From Turicibacter sp. UBA7094 (GTDB lineage Bacteria; Bacillota_I; Bacilli_A; MOL361; Turicibacteraceae), in the NCBI GenBank assembly GCA_002493395.1, contig DKYS01000017.1:1879-10176 (forward strand): 8,298 bases of DNA, given 5' to 3'. Position numbers and translations under genes: made by a program. Below the pieces are notes generated by a model. It had not been told where the DNA came from. It was given only the letters and a program-made list of their open reading frames with translations, and did not search any database. Shown in pieces: positions 6,401 through 8,298 of this stretch (positions are counted from its first letter, which is position 1; each line of letters opens with the position of its first letter).

Positions 6401-6460
6401 CTGAGAACAATTAGAATAGATGCGTATCTAGATAGACATTTAATTGTTCCTTGTTATCAG
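6401..6460. other. Possible alternative-pairing RNA or DNA structure
   Basis: CTGAGAACAA (6401-6410) can pair with TTGTTATCAG (6451-6460) at 9 of 10 positions. The overlapping segment GAACAATTA (6405-6413) pairs perfectly with TAATTGTTC (6441-6449) instead. The two foldings exclude each other, and a small hairpin (TAGAT/ATCTA, 6417-6430) sits inside both. The arrangement recalls a switching leader, but no known riboswitch or T-box sequence is recognisable and no promoter clearly reads into it. Confidence 0.3.
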
Positions 6461-6560
6461 TTTATGCGTTTAGTTATATAAAAAACATCGGCGATTTTAT
6501 TTTTTGAAAAATCCATTGTGTTTTATAGGCGACGATAGGGAATAAAAATTCGAGTCCTGG
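6461..6560. other. Central part of the hflX-radA intergenic region, no gene seen
   Basis: The divergent gap is 388 bp in total. This central stretch has no open frame with a ribosome binding site, no tRNA and no clear promoter. It contains A- and T-runs and two GGCGA words (near 6490 and 6528), which I do not regard as significant. It could hold an upstream enhancer site or a small RNA that I cannot define. Confidence 0.3.
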
Positions 6561-6562
6561 CT

Positions 6563-6624
6563 AATCTTTCATACGAGGGTGTTTATCCACAGATAATATC
6601 TCAATCTTTCATAATGAAAGGTTG
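6563..6624. repeat. Palindrome and upstream half-site before radA
   Basis: A near-perfect palindrome with 11-bp arms spans 6602-6624 (arms CAATCTTTCAT and ATGAAAGGTTG, single central A, one mismatch). Its left arm AATCTTTCATA (6603-6613) recurs exactly 40 bp upstream (6563-6573). The palindrome overlaps the proposed radA -35 element, which fits an operator with an auxiliary upstream half-site. A DnaA box lies between the two copies. Confidence 0.55.
6583..6591 (+). promoter_or_regulatory. Perfect DnaA box upstream of radA
   Basis: TTATCCACA lies 31-39 bp upstream of the proposed radA -35, between the two copies of the AATCTTTCATA motif. It is intergenic, so it is not explained by coding constraint. 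DnaA could act here as a transcription factor for radA or as part of a titrating cluster. Confidence 0.55.
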
Positions 6625-6651
6625 GCGAAATATTGTGGTTTATGTGATAAT
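6622..6651 (+). promoter_or_regulatory. Probable radA promoter with extended -10
   Basis: TTGGCG (6622-6627) and GATAAT (6646-6651) are 18 bp apart, and the -10 is extended by TGT (6643-6645). Transcription would begin near 6658, about 33 nt before the ATG. The palindrome 6602-6624 overlaps the -35. Confidence 0.5.
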
Positions 6652-6690
6652 TAGACATAGAGATAATTATGGTTTATAAGGAGGTTAAGT

Positions 6691-8079
6691 ATGGCAAGAG
6701 CGAAGACGAAAACATCATTTTTTTGTCAACAGTGTGGGATGGAGAGTTTAAAGTGGGTTGGTAGATGTCCTGGTTGTGGTGAATGGAATACAATGGTTGA
6801 GGAATTGAAGCCGACGAAAGCGGAACAACGGCGTGGATTTGTTACGAGTGAGAGTATGGCAAAACCTCAACGTTTACATGAAATTGAGACAAAAGAGGAG
6901 TCTCGAATTCATACGTCTATGAGTGAATTAAATCGTGTACTTGGCGGGGGAATCGTTCGAGGATCTTTAGTTCTTTGTGGAGGGGAACCTGGGATTGGGA
7001 AGTCAACACTTCTTTTACAAACGGCGCAGGATTTAGCACATAAGGGAGTGCAGGTTCTTTATGTTTCGGGGGAGGAATCAGCACGTCAAATTAAGCTGCG
7101 TGCTGAACGTTTAGGGGTTACAAGTGACCATCTTTATATTTATGCGGAGACGGATTTGACTTTAATTGATCGTCAGATTCAACAGTTAAAACCAGAGTTC
7201 GTGATTATTGACTCGATTCAAACGATTCATATGCCTGAGGTCACTTCTGCTCCAGGAAGTGTGTCACAGGTTCGAGAATGTACCGCGCAGTTGATGAGAA
7301 TTGCGAAAGTTGGTGGAATCTCCGTCTTTATTGTTGGCCACGTAACGAAAGACGGAAATATTGCTGGACCACGTTTGCTCGAACATATGGTCGATACCGT
7401 TCTTTATTTTGAGGGGGAAAGACATCATACGTATCGTATTTTAAGAGCGGTTAAAAACCGTTTTGGTTCGACAAATGAAATTGGTATTTTTGATATGAAG
7501 GAAGAGGGGCTCGATGAGGTGACGAATGCATCGGAGGTTTTCTTAGAAGACCGAACGAAGGGATTACCAGGAACAGCGATTATGGCCTCAATTGAAGGAA
7601 CTCGCCCTATTTTAGTAGAGATTCAATCGTTATTGACACCCACATCATTTGGAAATCCAAAGCGAATGGCATCCGGAGTAGATTATAACCGTGTGTCATT
7701 AATCTTGGCTGTTCTTGAAAAGCGCATGGGCTTTTTCCTACAAAACCAAGATACTTATGTAAAGGTCACAGGTGGAGTAAAGGTTGATGAGCCAGCTGTG
7801 GACTTAGCAATTGTCGCAAGTATTGTCTCAAGTTATAAAGATAAGATGACACCGAGCGGTGACGTTTATATGGGAGAGGTGGGATTGACGGGAGAAATCC
7901 GTCGTATTTCGCGAATTGAAGAACGAGTTAAAGAAGCGAAGAAGTTAGGGTTTACCCGAGCCATCATTCCTAAGAAAAATATGAGTGGTTGGAAGGTTCC
8001 GGCAGGGATTGAGGTTATTGGTGTGGATACGATTGCGGAGGCTCTTAAAGCGATGTTCAAGGATGAATTGAAATTTTAG
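6691..8079 (+). CDS. radA: DNA repair protein RadA (Sms), branch-migration helicase
   Basis: This 462-residue protein has the complete RadA architecture. It starts with a C4 zinc finger (C12, C15, C26, C29, in CQQCG and CPGCG). The RecA-like ATPase follows, with Walker A GEPGIGKST (98-106), Walker B VIID (171-174) and the RadA-specific KNRFG motif (255-259). A Lon-protease-like C-terminal domain covers about 300-462 (GEVGLTGEIRRI, 395-406) and lacks protease function in this family. RadA acts with RecA to drive branch migration of recombination intermediates and to support double-strand break repair and natural transformation. The ATG follows TAAGGAGG (6677-6684) at 6-nt spacing. In many Bacillota radA sits in a clpC-radA-disA cluster; here it is alone, divergent from hflX and closed by its own terminator. 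Confidence 0.97.
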   Translation: MARAKTKTSFFCQQCGMESLKWVGRCPGCGEWNTMVEELKPTKAEQRRGFVTSESMAKPQRLHEIETKEESRIHTSMSELNRVLGGGIVRGSLVLCGGEPGIGKSTLLLQTAQDLAHKGVQVLYVSGEESARQIKLRAERLGVTSDHLYIYAETDLTLIDRQIQQLKPEFVIIDSIQTIHMPEVTSAPGSVSQVRECTAQLMRIAKVGGISVFIVGHVTKDGNIAGPRLLEHMVDTVLYFEGERHHTYRILRAVKNRFGSTNEIGIFDMKEEGLDEVTNASEVFLEDRTKGLPGTAIMASIEGTRPILVEIQSLLTPTSFGNPKRMASGVDYNRVSLILAVLEKRMGFFLQNQDTYVKVTGGVKVDEPAVDLAIVASIVSSYKDKMTPSGDVYMGEVGLTGEIRRISRIEERVKEAKKLGFTRAIIPKKNMSGWKVPAGIEVIGVDTIAEALKAMFKDELKF

Positions 8080-8173
8080 ATTTGTTCATGCATCAGAATA
8101 AGTAAAATAAGGACCCGATAGTGGAGGATTTTAATCTCTAGTTTTTTTGTTGTGATAGGGTTAATGGAAGATG

Positions 8174-8201
8174 ACGGTGAGGGAAACTCACCGTTTTTTT
8201 T
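8174..8201 (+). terminator. Intrinsic terminator of radA
   Basis: A perfect 8-bp stem (ACGGTGAG 8174-8181, CTCACCGT 8187-8194) with a GGAAA loop runs straight into eight T residues. It lies 95 bp after the radA stop. A weaker T-run (8143-8149, after a poor GGATT/AATC hairpin) may cause some earlier stopping, but I do not count it as a terminator. Confidence 0.93.
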
Positions 8202-8233
8202 GATGGAGAGAAAAATTCTTTATGAAAGTATGA

Positions 8234-8271
8234 TTCGACATCTAAGATAACCAGCCATAAGGGGTGTCGGA
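8234..8271 (+). other. Possible leader hairpin upstream of the next gene
   Basis: TTCGACATCT (8234-8243) pairs with GGGTGTCGGA (8262-8271) along 10 positions with three G:U pairs, leaving an 18-nt loop. It lies after the radA terminator in sequence with no open frame, so it may belong to the leader of the gene beyond the window edge. No T-run follows, so it is not a terminator. Confidence 0.3.
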
Positions 8272-8298
8272 ATAGGTAGATAATAAGTGAATGTTATG

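Noticed and set aside
6536..6570. TTCGAGTCC word resembling a tRNA T-loop
   Set aside because: The flanking bases do not form a T-stem, and no D-arm, anticodon arm or acceptor stem is found upstream.
8022..8030. TGTGGATAC, a one-mismatch DnaA box in radA
   Set aside because: It encodes conserved RadA sequence (GVDTI), and single-mismatch matches are expected by chance.
7866..8060. Open frame antisense to the end of radA
   Set aside because: It lies opposite conserved RadA Lon-like domain codons and has no leader signals.
8101..8150. First T-run after radA as a terminator
   Set aside because: The preceding hairpin is only three to five pairs with a bulge. The strong terminator is at 8174-8201.

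Overview
The window comes from a low-GC Gram-positive bacterium (Bacillota). It is AT-rich, its ribosome binding sites are strong and purine-rich (GGAGGTG, GAGGTGA, AAGGAGG), its terminators are intrinsic and end in T-runs, and the recognisable proteins (HflX, RadA, ThpR, an ECF sigma factor) are of Bacillota type. The overall flavour suggests a Turicibacter- or Erysipelotrichia-like genome, but that placement is a guess, because no ribosomal or other diagnostic gene is present. I see no mobile element, CRISPR array, tRNA or rRNA.

Layout. Positions 184-1437 hold a tight two-gene unit: thpR (2H-family RNA 2',3'-cyclic phosphodiesterase) followed 3 bp later by a protein that appears to join an N-terminal HEPN-like domain (RNxxxH motif) to a pair of CBS domains. 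Positions 1696-4330 hold a second unit ending in a good terminator: a 743-residue TPR-GGDEF-EAL protein in which both c-di-GMP domains have lost nearly all catalytic residues, and a 107-residue protein of unknown function. Positions 4431-4952 encode a small ECF-type sigma factor with a GTG start and no anti-sigma gene in the window. It converges on hflX (5037-6302, minus strand) across a bidirectional terminator that contains the end of hflX. A 388-bp divergent control region separates hflX from radA (6691-8079). radA is followed by a perfect intrinsic terminator and about 100 bp of leader-like sequence running to the window edge.

How the parts may work together. The HEPN-CBS/ThpR pair is the most interesting protein-level combination. 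Active HEPN RNases often leave 2',3'-cyclic phosphate ends, which is the chemistry ThpR resolves, and CBS domains often sense adenine nucleotides. The TPR-GGDEF-EAL protein looks like a non-enzymatic c-di-GMP receptor or protein scaffold rather than an enzyme.

At the DNA level, four perfect DnaA boxes (TTATCCACA) lie within 1.6 kb, two of them as an inverted pair between the sigma gene and hflX. About 0.1 would be expected in the whole window by chance. The hflX-radA intergenic region also carries two sets of inverted-repeat operator-like motifs and a possible alternative-pairing RNA element, so it is far denser in signal than a simple divergent promoter region.
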